Shown: positions 1 through 7,045 of the stretch, in pieces
Position numbering within the stretch: the first letter of the stretch is position 1
Layout of the letters: every line of letters starts with the position of its first letter
From: Burkholderiaceae bacterium
GTDB lineage: Bacteria > Pseudomonadota > Gammaproteobacteria > Burkholderiales > Burkholderiaceae_C
Direction of reading: 5' to 3'
Length of the DNA: 36,261 nucleotides
Assembly: GCA_018780645.1 (NCBI GenBank)
Contig: JADMJJ010000066.1
Coordinates: forward strand, 1-36,261
Position numbers and translations under genes: made by a program
The notes under the pieces: generated by a model
What the model saw: only the letters and a program-made list of their open reading frames with translations
Databases searched by the model: none
What the model was told of the DNA's origin: nothing

Positions 1-54
1 AGCCTGGACGCACTGGCCGAGCAGACGGTGGCCCTGGTCACCCATCCGACTTGA
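1..54 (+). CDS. 3' end of an unidentified protein gene (partial)
   Basis: An open frame enters from the left edge and ends at a TGA at 52-54, giving a 17-residue C-terminal tail ending in ALVTHPT. Codons have the G/C third-position bias of the neighbouring genes, so this is probably the end of a real gene. The fragment is too short to assign a family. It points the same way as the acyl-CoA operon downstream but is separated from it by nearly 400 bases holding a large repeat, so co-transcription is uncertain. Confidence 0.5.
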   Translation, partial: SLDALAEQTVALVTHPT

Positions 55-101
55 AAGCCTGACGTGAGACTGATCACACTGTGCATCGCTTCGGTGGCCT
101 G

Positions 102-395
102 GCAGAGGGGTTGGGGGGGGCTGCCACGGCGGGCTGAAGCTTGGGCCGGTCCTGAACGTACCGACCTCCAGCTTCCTTATGCCCGCCGTGGCAACCCCCC
201 CCAACCCCTCTGCGGATACGCTGGTGGCCGCCGCCCCCGAGTAGTGCGCAGGCATTGGGGCTTGGCGCGCCCGTACACCCGAAAGTGCTGGGATGAGGGT
301 GCGTCGGTCGCAGCGGGCATAAAGAAGCCGGAGTCCGGCCCGTTCAGGGCCGGGCAAGGCTTCAGCCCGCAGCGGCCGGCGCACCCTCGTCCCAG
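102..395 (+). repeat. Twin-hairpin intergenic repeat, copy 1
   Basis: This fills most of the 55-451 gene-free stretch. Hairpin I (102-213) is a near-perfect palindrome: its outer 32 bases (GCAGAGGGGTTGG...) return as reverse complement at 182-213 with one mismatch. Hairpin II (288-395) is an imperfect palindrome with outer arms CTGGGATGAGGGTGCG and CGCACCCTCGTCCCAG. Each hairpin contains the same 56-nt core, in opposite orientations: 130-185 reads as the reverse complement of the core and 314-369 reads forward (CGGGCATAAAGAAGC...GCTTCAGCCCG). A linker of about 74 bases separates them. The whole unit returns inverted at 34480-34772. No convincing reading frame lies inside. Apart from this element I see nothing in 55-101 or 396-451 except a GGAG ribosome-binding site before the gene at 452. 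Confidence 0.85.
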
Positions 396-451
396 CCGCC
401 CCAAGCTTCCAATGTCGGAGGGGCCACCCCAAGCGCCCTGGAGCAGGTGAG

Positions 452-1843
452 ATGAAAAAGATCCGCCTCGCCTCCGGCCTCGGCTTCTACGGCGACAACT
501 GGGAGCCGATACGCGCGGCAATCGAGTTCGGCGAGGTGAACTACGTCTGCTCCGACCACCTGGCCGAGCTGACCCTGGCGATTCTGCGCAAGGACCAGGC
601 CAGGGACCCGGCCGCAGGCTTCACCCGAGACCTCGTGCCCATGCTCAGCGCCCTGTGGCCGATGGCCCAACAGGCTGGCGTCAAGTTCGTGCTGAATGCC
701 GGCGGTCTGAACCCGGCCGGCGCGCGCGATGCGCTGCTGGCCGCCTTCAAGGCCAGGGGCTGGACGGCGCGCATCGCCGTCGTCACCGGTGACGCGCTGC
801 TCGACCGCATTGATGCCCTGCGCGCCCAGGGGCAAGACCTGGCCCACCTCGACACTGGCGCGGCGATAGACGAGGTGCGTGAGCGGCTGGTCTTCGCCAA
901 CACCTATCTGGGCGCGGCGCCCATCGTCGAGGCGCTGGCCCGCGGCGCCGACATCGTGCTGACAGGCCGCGTGGCCGACGCCGCACTGTTCCTGGCGCCT
1001 CTGGTCCATGAGTTCGGCTGGTCGCTGCAGCCCGACGACGCTGAGGGATGGAACCGCCTCGCGCAGGGGCTTTGCGTCGGCCATCTGCTCGAATGCTCGG
1101 GCCAGGGTGCCGGTGGCAATTTCGGCTCGGCGGGAGCCTGGCAGAAGGTGCCGGACCTGACCCACATCGGCTACCCCATCGCCGAAGTGTTCGAGAACGG
1201 CAGCGCCCTCATCACCAAGGCGCCGGGCACCGGTGGGCGCATCAACTTCCACACAGTGCGCCAGCAGCTGCTCTACGAGGTGCACAACCCGCAGCGCTAT
1301 CTGTCGCCCGATGTGGTGCTGAACATGAGCACGATACAGCTCGACGAACTGGGTGGCAGCCGCGTGCGCGTGCGCGGCGCCACGGGCTCGGCGCCACCAG
1401 CGACGCTGAAGCTGGTGGCCGGCTACGAGAACGGCTGGATGGGCTCGGCCGTGCTGGGTTTTTGCTGGCCCGACGCGATGGCCAAGGCCCGCGCCGTGGT
1501 CGCCTCGATCAAGACCCAGATGGATGAGAAGCGGATGCGCCACGATGAGCTGCACGTCGAGTTCCTGGGCCATGACAGCTTTTTGGGGCCGCACGCCGAC
1601 ACCACGCGAGAGGCCGAACTGAACGAGGTCTGGCTGCGCATGGCAGTGCGGGCTTCCGACAAGCGCGTGGCAGACGCCTTCCCTCGGCTGTTCCCCTGGA
1701 TGGCCCTGTCCGGCCCACCCTTCATGGGCGGCTTTCATGGCATCCAGCCGGCCAGCCAGCTGCTGGGTCTGTGGCCCAGCCAGGTGGCTCGTGAGCTGAT
1801 CGAGCCGATGGTGAAGGTCGAACTGAGCGAGGTGCAACCATGA
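452..1843 (+). CDS. AtuA-like acyclic terpene utilization family protein (DUF1446)
   Basis: A 463-residue protein beginning MKKIRLASGLGFYGDNWEP. It has the hallmarks of the AtuA/DUF1446 family: an early G-x-GFYGD segment, FVLNAGGLNP near residue 80, VLTGRVADAALFLAP near residue 175, and a glycine-rich CSGQGAGGNFG segment near 215. AtuA of Pseudomonas belongs to the citronellol/geranyl-CoA degradation cluster, but its biochemical role is not well defined. The start has GGAG about nine bases upstream. Its stop overlaps the next ATG (ATGA at 1840-1843), so the two proteins are probably translationally coupled. With a crotonase third in the row, a role in degrading a branched or unusual acyl-CoA is a reasonable inference. 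The actual substrate cannot be read from sequence, and no geranyl-CoA carboxylase genes are in view. Confidence 0.85.
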   Translation: MKKIRLASGLGFYGDNWEPIRAAIEFGEVNYVCSDHLAELTLAILRKDQARDPAAGFTRDLVPMLSALWPMAQQAGVKFVLNAGGLNPAGARDALLAAFKARGWTARIAVVTGDALLDRIDALRAQGQDLAHLDTGAAIDEVRERLVFANTYLGAAPIVEALARGADIVLTGRVADAALFLAPLVHEFGWSLQPDDAEGWNRLAQGLCVGHLLECSGQGAGGNFGSAGAWQKVPDLTHIGYPIAEVFENGSALITKAPGTGGRINFHTVRQQLLYEVHNPQRYLSPDVVLNMSTIQLDELGGSRVRVRGATGSAPPATLKLVAGYENGWMGSAVLGFCWPDAMAKARAVVASIKTQMDEKRMRHDELHVEFLGHDSFLGPHADTTREAELNEVWLRMAVRASDKRVADAFPRLFPWMALSGPPFMGGFHGIQPASQLLGLWPSQVARELIEPMVKVELSEVQP

Positions 1844-2220
1844 AGCTGCGCCTTGCAAGCATTGCCCACGCCCGCAGCGGCGACAAGGCCGACCGCGCCG
1901 ACCTGGGCCTGTTCGCCTGGGATGCGGCGGGATACGCGACGCTCTCTCGCGTCATCACCCGCGAGCGCATCGCCGCGCACTTTGCCCATCACCTGGGCAG
2001 CGCCGACGCCGGCCGCGTCGACCTCTACCTCTTGCCCAATCTGCTGGCGATCAAGCTGGTACTCAACGGCGCGCTGAACGGTGGTGCGGCGCTGAGCCTG
2101 CGCAGCGACAACCTTGGCAAGACCCTGGGCGCGCAGCTGCTGCGCATGGAGGTCGAGTTGCCCGATGACGAGGCGGCCATCGTGCAGGCCGGCGTCAAGT
2201 TGGCGCTGGAGAATTTCTAG
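1840..2220 (+). CDS. AtuA-like C-terminal (ferredoxin-fold) domain protein
   Basis: A 126-residue protein starting MKLRLASIAHARSGDKADRADLG. The motif ARSGDKA-(D/N)-x-x-D-LG and the later LLPNLLAIKLVLNGALNGGAALSLRSDNLGK stretch match the small domain found at the C-terminus of longer AtuA-type proteins. Here it is a separate gene whose ATG overlaps the AtuA stop by four bases. The obvious reading is that both products form one complex equal to the fused protein. There is no signal peptide or membrane segment, so it is cytoplasmic. The next gene starts ten bases after its stop. Confidence 0.8.
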   Translation: MKLRLASIAHARSGDKADRADLGLFAWDAAGYATLSRVITRERIAAHFAHHLGSADAGRVDLYLLPNLLAIKLVLNGALNGGAALSLRSDNLGKTLGAQLLRMEVELPDDEAAIVQAGVKLALENF

Positions 2221-2230
2221 GGGCGCTGCC

Positions 2231-3019
2231 ATGGAAGAGGACTGCGTGCTGCTTGAGGTCGATGGCCCGGTCTGGACCCTGACCCTGAACCGCCCCGAGG
2301 CGCGCAATGCCATCGACGGCGCCACCGCGCGCCGCCTGGTCGAGCTGTTCACCGCCTTCGATGCCGACGTCAGCGCCCATGTCGCCGTGCTCACCGGTGC
2401 GGGCGGCAACTTCTGCGCCGGCGCCGACCTGAAGGCGCTGGCCAGTGGTGAGCCGGAGCGCGCGCTGAAGGTCGAGGCGAATATGCAGGCCCCCGGTCCG
2501 CTGGGCCCGACGCGCATGCTTCTCGGCAAGCCGGTCATCGCCGCCATCAGCGGCTATGCCGTCGCCGGTGGCCTGGAGCTCGCGCTGTGGTGCGATCTGC
2601 GCGTGGCCGACCCGACAACCCAGTTTGGCGTGTTCTGCCGCCGCTTCGGCGTGCCCCTGGTCGATGGCGGCACGGTGCGCCTGCCCCGGCTGATCGGCGA
2701 GAGCCGTGCGCTGGACATGATCTTGACCGGCCGCGCCGTCGCCGCCGACGAGGCGCTGCAGTTCGGCCTGCTCAATCGCCTGGTGCCAGAGGGCCAGGTC
2801 TTGATCGCCGCCCAGCAACTGGCCCATGAACTCGCCGCCCTGCCCCAGCACTGCCTGCGCAATGACAGGCGCAGCGTGCTGAGCCAGAGCGGCCTTCAGT
2901 TCGATGCGGCGATGGCCGAGGAGACGCGCCTGGGCCTCGTCACCTTGGCCAGCGGCGAGACGCTGCAAGGCGCCGGCCGTTTTGCCTCGGGCTCGGGCCG
3001 GCACGGCGAACCGGAATAG
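2231..3019 (+). CDS. Enoyl-CoA hydratase/isomerase family (crotonase) protein
   Basis: A 262-residue crotonase-fold protein starting MEEDCVLLEVDGPVWTLTLNRPE. The open frame extends farther upstream but would overlap the previous gene deeply, so the ATG at 2231 is chosen. Visible landmarks are the NRPEARNAID N-terminal block, the oxyanion-hole region NFCAGADLKAL near residue 60, and GYAVAGGLELALWCD around residue 110. Glu116 matches one of the two catalytic glutamates of classical enoyl-CoA hydratase. The second glutamate, expected 20 residues later, aligns with Cys136 in FGVFCRRFGVP. It may therefore not be a simple hydratase. It is third in the AtuA-like operon and followed by a strong hairpin. 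Confidence 0.85.
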   Translation: MEEDCVLLEVDGPVWTLTLNRPEARNAIDGATARRLVELFTAFDADVSAHVAVLTGAGGNFCAGADLKALASGEPERALKVEANMQAPGPLGPTRMLLGKPVIAAISGYAVAGGLELALWCDLRVADPTTQFGVFCRRFGVPLVDGGTVRLPRLIGESRALDMILTGRAVAADEALQFGLLNRLVPEGQVLIAAQQLAHELAALPQHCLRNDRRSVLSQSGLQFDAAMAEETRLGLVTLASGETLQGAGRFASGSGRHGEPE

Positions 3020-3022
3020 AAA

Positions 3023-3043
3023 AGGCCCGGGGTCACCGGGCCT
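3023..3043. terminator. Bidirectional hairpin between convergent genes
   Basis: A perfect 8-bp stem AGGCCCGG / CCGGGCCT with a 5-base loop GGTCA starts four bases after the crotonase stop and ends 24 bases before the tctA stop. It is preceded by a short A run (3020-3022) and followed by CTCTTC rather than a full T tract. It probably terminates transcription from both sides. Confidence 0.65.
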
Positions 3044-3067
3044 CTTCAAGGTTGCGAGGAACCGGAA

Positions 3068-4579
3068 TCAATCCGCGTCCTGGAACGCCTCCTCGCGCTT
3101 GTTCTTGATCGACGGCAGCATCACCACCACCACCATCAGCACGGCGGCAATCAGCAGACCGGCGGACAGCGGACGTGTCATGAAGGTGCTCCAATCGCCG
3201 CGCGACAGCAACAGCGCGCGGCGCAGGTTCTCTTCCATCATCGGGCCCAGGATGAAGCCCAACAGCAACGGGGCCGGTTCGCAGCTCAGCTTGTAGAACA
3301 CATAGCCGACCAGGGCGAAGATGGCCGTCATGAAAACGTCAAAATTGTTGTTGTTCAGCGTGTACGTGCCGATGCAGCAGAAGGTGACGATGGCCGGGAA
3401 CAGAAAGCGGTAAGGCACCGTCAGCAACTTGATCCAGATGCCGATCAGCGGCAAATTCAGTATCACCAGCATCGCGTTGCCCACCCACATCGACGCGATC
3501 AGGCCCCAGAACAACTCGGGGTTGCTGGTCATCACCTGGGGTCCGGGCTGGATGCCCTTGATCGTCATCGCCCCGACCATCAGCGCCATCACCGCGTTGG
3601 GCGGAATGCCCAGGGTCAGCATAGGGATGAAGCTGGTCTGAGCACCGGCGTTATTCGCCGCCTCGGGCCCGGCCACACCCTGGATGGCGCCCTTGCCGAA
3701 GGGCACGCGCGGGTTCTTGACCAGCTTTTTCTCCAGCGTATAGGCGGCGAACGAGGACAGCAGGGCACCGCCGCCGGGCAGCACGCCCAGGATGGAACCC
3801 AGGGCGGTACCGCGCAGCACCGAGGGCCAGGCCTCCTTGAAGTCCTGCTTGGTGGGCCACAGCCCCTTCACGTCCTTGGTGAAGACCTCGCGGCTCTCGG
3901 CCGGCTGACCCAGGTTGGCGATGATCTCGCCAAAACCGAAGATGCCCATGGCGATGACCACAAAGCCGATGCCATCGGTCAACTCGGGAATGTCGAACGA
4001 AAAGCGCGGCGTGCCCGAGATCACATCGGTGTTGATCTGCCCCATCAGCAAGCCCAGCAGAATCATGGAGATGGCCTTGACCAGCGAACCCGAGGCCAGC
4101 ACCACGGCACCGATCAGGCCCAGCACCATCAGCGAGAAATACTCTGCCGGCCCGAACTTGAAGGCCAGCTCGGTCAGCGGCGGCGCGAAGGCGGCGATCA
4201 CGATCGTGCCCACGCAACCGGCAAAGAAGGAGCCCAGACCGGCCGCCGCCAGCGCAGCCCCCGCCCGCCCCTGCCTGGCCATCTGATAGCCGTCGATGGC
4301 GGTCACCACCGAGGACGATTCACCGGGCACATTGATCAGGATGGCGGTGGTCGAGCCACCGTACTGGGCGCCGTAGTAGATGCCCGCCAGCATGATCAGT
4401 GCGGGCGTGGCGTCCAGCGCATAGATCGAGGGCAGCAGCATGGCAATCGTCGCGACCGGGCCCAAGCCCGGCAACACGCCGATCAGGGTGCCCAGCATCG
4501 CGCCACCGAAGGCATACAAGAGGTTCTGCAGCGTGAAGGCCACGCTGAAGCCAAGCGCCAGATTGTTCAGTAAGTCCAT
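3068..4579 (-). CDS. tctA: Tripartite tricarboxylate transporter, large permease subunit TctA
   Basis: A 503-residue, highly hydrophobic protein with about twelve predicted membrane segments. The TctA signature is clear: GVLPGLGPVATIAMLLP near residue 40, then GIYYGAQYGGSTTAILINVPGE near 70-90, and a second-half repeat PGGGALLSSFAAY near 270 followed by GPEAANNAGAQTSFIPMLTLGIP. TctA and TctB form the sodium-dependent inner-membrane part of TTT carriers, which take up citrate and other carboxylates delivered by a periplasmic TctC. The ATG has GAGGAGC just upstream and lies ten bases after tctB. No TctC gene is in the window, so the substrate is unknown. The C-terminus is a charged tail (NKREEAFQDAD). 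Confidence 0.93.
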   Translation of the reverse strand: MDLLNNLALGFSVAFTLQNLLYAFGGAMLGTLIGVLPGLGPVATIAMLLPSIYALDATPALIMLAGIYYGAQYGGSTTAILINVPGESSSVVTAIDGYQMARQGRAGAALAAAGLGSFFAGCVGTIVIAAFAPPLTELAFKFGPAEYFSLMVLGLIGAVVLASGSLVKAISMILLGLLMGQINTDVISGTPRFSFDIPELTDGIGFVVIAMGIFGFGEIIANLGQPAESREVFTKDVKGLWPTKQDFKEAWPSVLRGTALGSILGVLPGGGALLSSFAAYTLEKKLVKNPRVPFGKGAIQGVAGPEAANNAGAQTSFIPMLTLGIPPNAVMALMVGAMTIKGIQPGPQVMTSNPELFWGLIASMWVGNAMLVILNLPLIGIWIKLLTVPYRFLFPAIVTFCCIGTYTLNNNNFDVFMTAIFALVGYVFYKLSCEPAPLLLGFILGPMMEENLRRALLLSRGDWSTFMTRPLSAGLLIAAVLMVVVVMLPSIKNKREEAFQDAD

Positions 4580-4589
4580 GCTTTGCTCC

Positions 4590-5060
4590 TCAGGCGCCGG
4601 CGGTGATGAAAGCAGGCCAGAGCGGAATGATCAGATTCAAGCCCCAGATGAAAATGAACCAGCTGCCCACGGTGAGGATCACGCTGTTCAACAAGGCGTC
4701 CTTCCAGTGGAACTCATCCCCGGCCAGCGACGACACCGTGATCAGCAGCGGCAAGGTGATGACCATGCCCAGGCGAGGTAGGGCGAGGCCGAACATGACG
4801 ATGGCGCCGATGATGATCAGCAGAGGGCGCCAGGCGATCTTGCCGATAGGGTCGCCCCCCTCGGATTCGATCGTCAGCGCCTTGAACAGCACCATGCTCC
4901 CGAGGATGGCCAGCAGCACGCCGAGCCAGAACGGGAAGTAGGCCGCACCGGGTCGAGCCGAGCTGCCGAAGCTGTAACTCGTGGAGGCCCAGGCAAAGGC
5001 CACCCCTATCAGCACGAACATCAGACCGGAGAAAAAGTCTCGCTGACTTTTTATTTTCAC
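4590..5060 (-). CDS. tctB: Tripartite tricarboxylate transporter, small permease subunit TctB
   Basis: A 156-residue inner-membrane protein with about four hydrophobic segments. The N-terminus KSQRDFFSGLMFVLIGVAFAWAS and the following P-G-AAYFPFWLG are typical of TctB. The frame stays open to a TTG at 5073-5075, but the GTG at 5058-5060 is preferred because AGGAG sits six bases upstream and gives the N-terminus MKIKSQRDFF. TctB is the small membrane partner of TctA. Regulation may involve the pair of CCCTAGGG palindromes at 5144-5163. Confidence 0.9.
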   Translation of the reverse strand: MKIKSQRDFFSGLMFVLIGVAFAWASTSYSFGSSARPGAAYFPFWLGVLLAILGSMVLFKALTIESEGGDPIGKIAWRPLLIIIGAIVMFGLALPRLGMVITLPLLITVSSLAGDEFHWKDALLNSVILTVGSWFIFIWGLNLIIPLWPAFITAGA

Positions 5061-5143
5061 TTGAGTCTCCTGCAAGCTTGTTGGATGCAGGAGATTCTAT
5101 GGAGCGACCATGGGTCGCGCGTCTGTGGATTACACGTAGCGCC

Positions 5144-5163
5144 CCCTAGGGATGACCCTAGGG
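5144..5163. promoter_or_regulatory. Paired CCCTAGGG palindromes, candidate operator for tctBA
   Basis: Two perfect 8-bp palindromes CCCTAGGG, at 5144-5151 and 5156-5163, are separated by ATGA, so their centres are 12 bases apart, about one helical turn. They lie about 85-105 bases upstream of the tctB GTG, with a possible leftward -10 TAGAAT at 5094-5099. The arrangement suits a dimeric activator. A LuxR/NarL-type response regulator is my guess only; no regulator gene is adjacent. Confidence 0.4.
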
Positions 5164-5167
5164 CCTC

Positions 5168-5233
5168 GTAGCCCGGATGCAATCCGGGGCCGCCTCGATG
5201 ACACAAGGCCAACCCGGATTTCATCCGGGCTAC
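5168..5233 (-). repeat. REPIN-like palindromic repeat, copy 1
   Basis: Ends are GTAGCCCGGATGCAATCCGG and the inverted ...GGATTTCATCCGGGCTAC. Each end is itself a small palindrome (CCCGGAT-N3-ATCCGGG), and together they can fold into one long hairpin, as in REP-doublet (REPIN) elements. Relative to the copies at 10085 and 17672 it is inverted: its GCA-type half is on the left and its TTC-type half on the right. It ends three bases before the stop of the ATPase gene on the minus strand, placing it in that gene's mRNA 3' end. Confidence 0.8.
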
Positions 5234-5236
5234 GGT

Positions 5237-7027
5237 TCAAGCTTCCCAGCCTGGTGTACTTCGCAGCACTTCCTCAACCGTCGTCAGCCCCTCGGCCACC
5301 TTCATGGCGCCTGCCAGGCGCAGCGGCCTTAAGCCCTCCTGCATCGCTTGGCGGCGCAGGGCCGTCAGGTCGGGGGTCGGGTGCAGGGTGGCCTTGACGG
5401 CCTCGCTGACGGTCAGCAACTCGTACAGGCCGGCGCGGCCGCGGTAGCCGGTGTTGCGGCATTCGATGCAGCCCACCGGCCGGTAGGGCTTGACACCCCC
5501 ATTCATGCGCCAATGCTTGACCAGCTCGTTGAGCGAGTCCCGCGTGGTGTCGGGATCGGGCTCCTTGCAGGCCTCGCACAGGGTGCGCACCAGGCGCTGG
5601 GCGAGCACGCCGATGACGGTGGCGCTGATCAGGTAGCCGGGCACGCCCAAGTCGGTGAGGCGCGTGATCGCCGAGGCGGCGTCATTGGTGTGCAGTGTGC
5701 TGAACACCAGATGGCCGGTCAGCGCGGCCTGGATGGCCATCTCGGCCGTCTCCAGATCGCGGATCTCGCCGACCATGATGATGTCCGGGTCCTGCCGCAT
5801 CAGCGCACGCAACCCTTCCGCGAAGCCGAAGTCCAGGACGTTCTGCACCTGGGTCTGGTTGAAGGCCGATTCGATCATTTCGATCGGGTCTTCGATGGTG
5901 CAGACATTGACCTCGTCGGTGGCCAGGCGCTTCAAAGTCGAGTAGAGCGTGGTGGTCTTGCCCGAGCCGGTCGGGCCGGTGACCAGGATGATGCCGTGGG
6001 CGCGCGCGGTCAACTCGTTCCAGCGCTTGGCCTCGTGCGAGGCGAAGCCCAGCGCGGCCGTGTCCTTGACGGTGGTGTCGGGATCGAAAATCCGCATCAC
6101 CATCTTCTCGCCGAAGGCGGTGGGCAGGGTCGAGAGGCGCATTTCCACCTCGTCGCCGACCGGGTTGCGGGTCTTGATGCGGCCGTCCAGCGGGCGGCGC
6201 TTCTCGACCACGTCCATGCGGCCCAGGAGCTTGATGCGCGAGGTCATCGCCGACAGCACCGTGGGCGGCAGGCGGTACACGGTGTGCAGCACACCGTCGA
6301 TGCGGAAGCGGATCACGCCGGTGTCGCGGCGCGGCTCCAGATGGATGTCGCTGGCGCGCTGGTCGAAGGCGTATTGCCACAGCCAGTCCACCACCTGCAC
6401 GACGCCCTGGTCATTGGCGTCCAGCGCCTTGTTGTTGCGCCCCAGTTCGACCAGTTGCTCGAAGCTGGCGGGCTGGTTGCTCTCCCCGCTCTTCTGCGCC
6501 GCGCGCACCGAGCGCGCCAGGGTGAAGAACTCAGTCGTGTAGCGCTGTATCTCCAGCGGATTGGCCACCGCCAGAATCACGCGCTTGCGCGTGTGCGACT
6601 CGATCTGCCCCACCCAGTCCAGGTCGAAGGGCTCGCAGGTGGCCACGGTAACCTCGGTCAGGCCCACCAGCACCGGCAGGCTGCGGCGCGCCTCGGCGTA
6701 GCCGGCCGACATGATGTCGCCGATGCGGCCCACATCGGACTTCAAGGGATCGATGCGCAGATGCGGCAGGCCGGCCCGCCTGGCCAGCCATTCGGTCAGC
6801 AGGTCCAGGTCCAGCGCCTTGCCATCGGCCTGCCGGGTCAGATTGGCATGTGACAGGCGCACCAGGCCATGCATCGAGGTGTCGGCAGCGCCAAAGCGTT
6901 GCTCGGTGCGCTGCACCTGTGCCTCGTCGATCAGCCCGTCCTCCAGCAGCCAACGCAGCATCTCGCGCCAGGACAGGCGGCCCTTGTGAACTTCCTTGCG
7001 CGGCGCGGCGATGCTGGCTGATTTCAT
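5237..7027 (-). CDS. GspE/PulE-type secretion ATPase
   Basis: A 596-residue AAA+-like hexameric motor of the type II secretion/type IV pilus family. An N-terminal GspE N1E/N2E region (about 70-190, with HLRIDPLKSDVGRIG) precedes the ATPase core. Walker A is GPTGSGKTTT with Lys357, then the Asp box, Walker B IIMVGEIRD and the His box FSTLHTNDA. A tetracysteine zinc site follows (TLCEAC and later CIECRNTGYRGR), as in GspE and PilB. Length is normal. No other secretion or pilus genes surround it, so its partner machine is elsewhere or it is an orphan paralogue. The annotation as a secretion ATPase is solid; the specific system is not. A spermidine-synthase-like gene lies 18 bases upstream on the same strand. 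Confidence 0.9.
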   Translation of the reverse strand: MKSASIAAPRKEVHKGRLSWREMLRWLLEDGLIDEAQVQRTEQRFGAADTSMHGLVRLSHANLTRQADGKALDLDLLTEWLARRAGLPHLRIDPLKSDVGRIGDIMSAGYAEARRSLPVLVGLTEVTVATCEPFDLDWVGQIESHTRKRVILAVANPLEIQRYTTEFFTLARSVRAAQKSGESNQPASFEQLVELGRNNKALDANDQGVVQVVDWLWQYAFDQRASDIHLEPRRDTGVIRFRIDGVLHTVYRLPPTVLSAMTSRIKLLGRMDVVEKRRPLDGRIKTRNPVGDEVEMRLSTLPTAFGEKMVMRIFDPDTTVKDTAALGFASHEAKRWNELTARAHGIILVTGPTGSGKTTTLYSTLKRLATDEVNVCTIEDPIEMIESAFNQTQVQNVLDFGFAEGLRALMRQDPDIIMVGEIRDLETAEMAIQAALTGHLVFSTLHTNDAASAITRLTDLGVPGYLISATVIGVLAQRLVRTLCEACKEPDPDTTRDSLNELVKHWRMNGGVKPYRPVGCIECRNTGYRGRAGLYELLTVSEAVKATLHPTPDLTALRRQAMQEGLRPLRLAGAMKVAEGLTTVEEVLRSTPGWEA

Positions 7028-7045
7028 GGCATGTCGTTTGAGTCG

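Noticed and set aside
64-450. 128-codon frame covering the first twin-hairpin element
   Set aside because: It follows palindromic repeat DNA, lacks a ribosome-binding site, and similar peptides at 34439-34897 arise only because the repeat is shared.
362-1858. 498-codon open frame on the minus strand opposite the AtuA-like gene
   Set aside because: A shadow of a GC-rich coding strand; the translation is low-complexity His/Gln/Gly rich with no domain, while the plus strand has a recognisable family.
5348-6853. 501-codon plus-strand frame opposite the GspE-type gene
   Set aside because: His/Gln/Gly-rich antisense shadow; the minus strand has Walker motifs and a zinc site.
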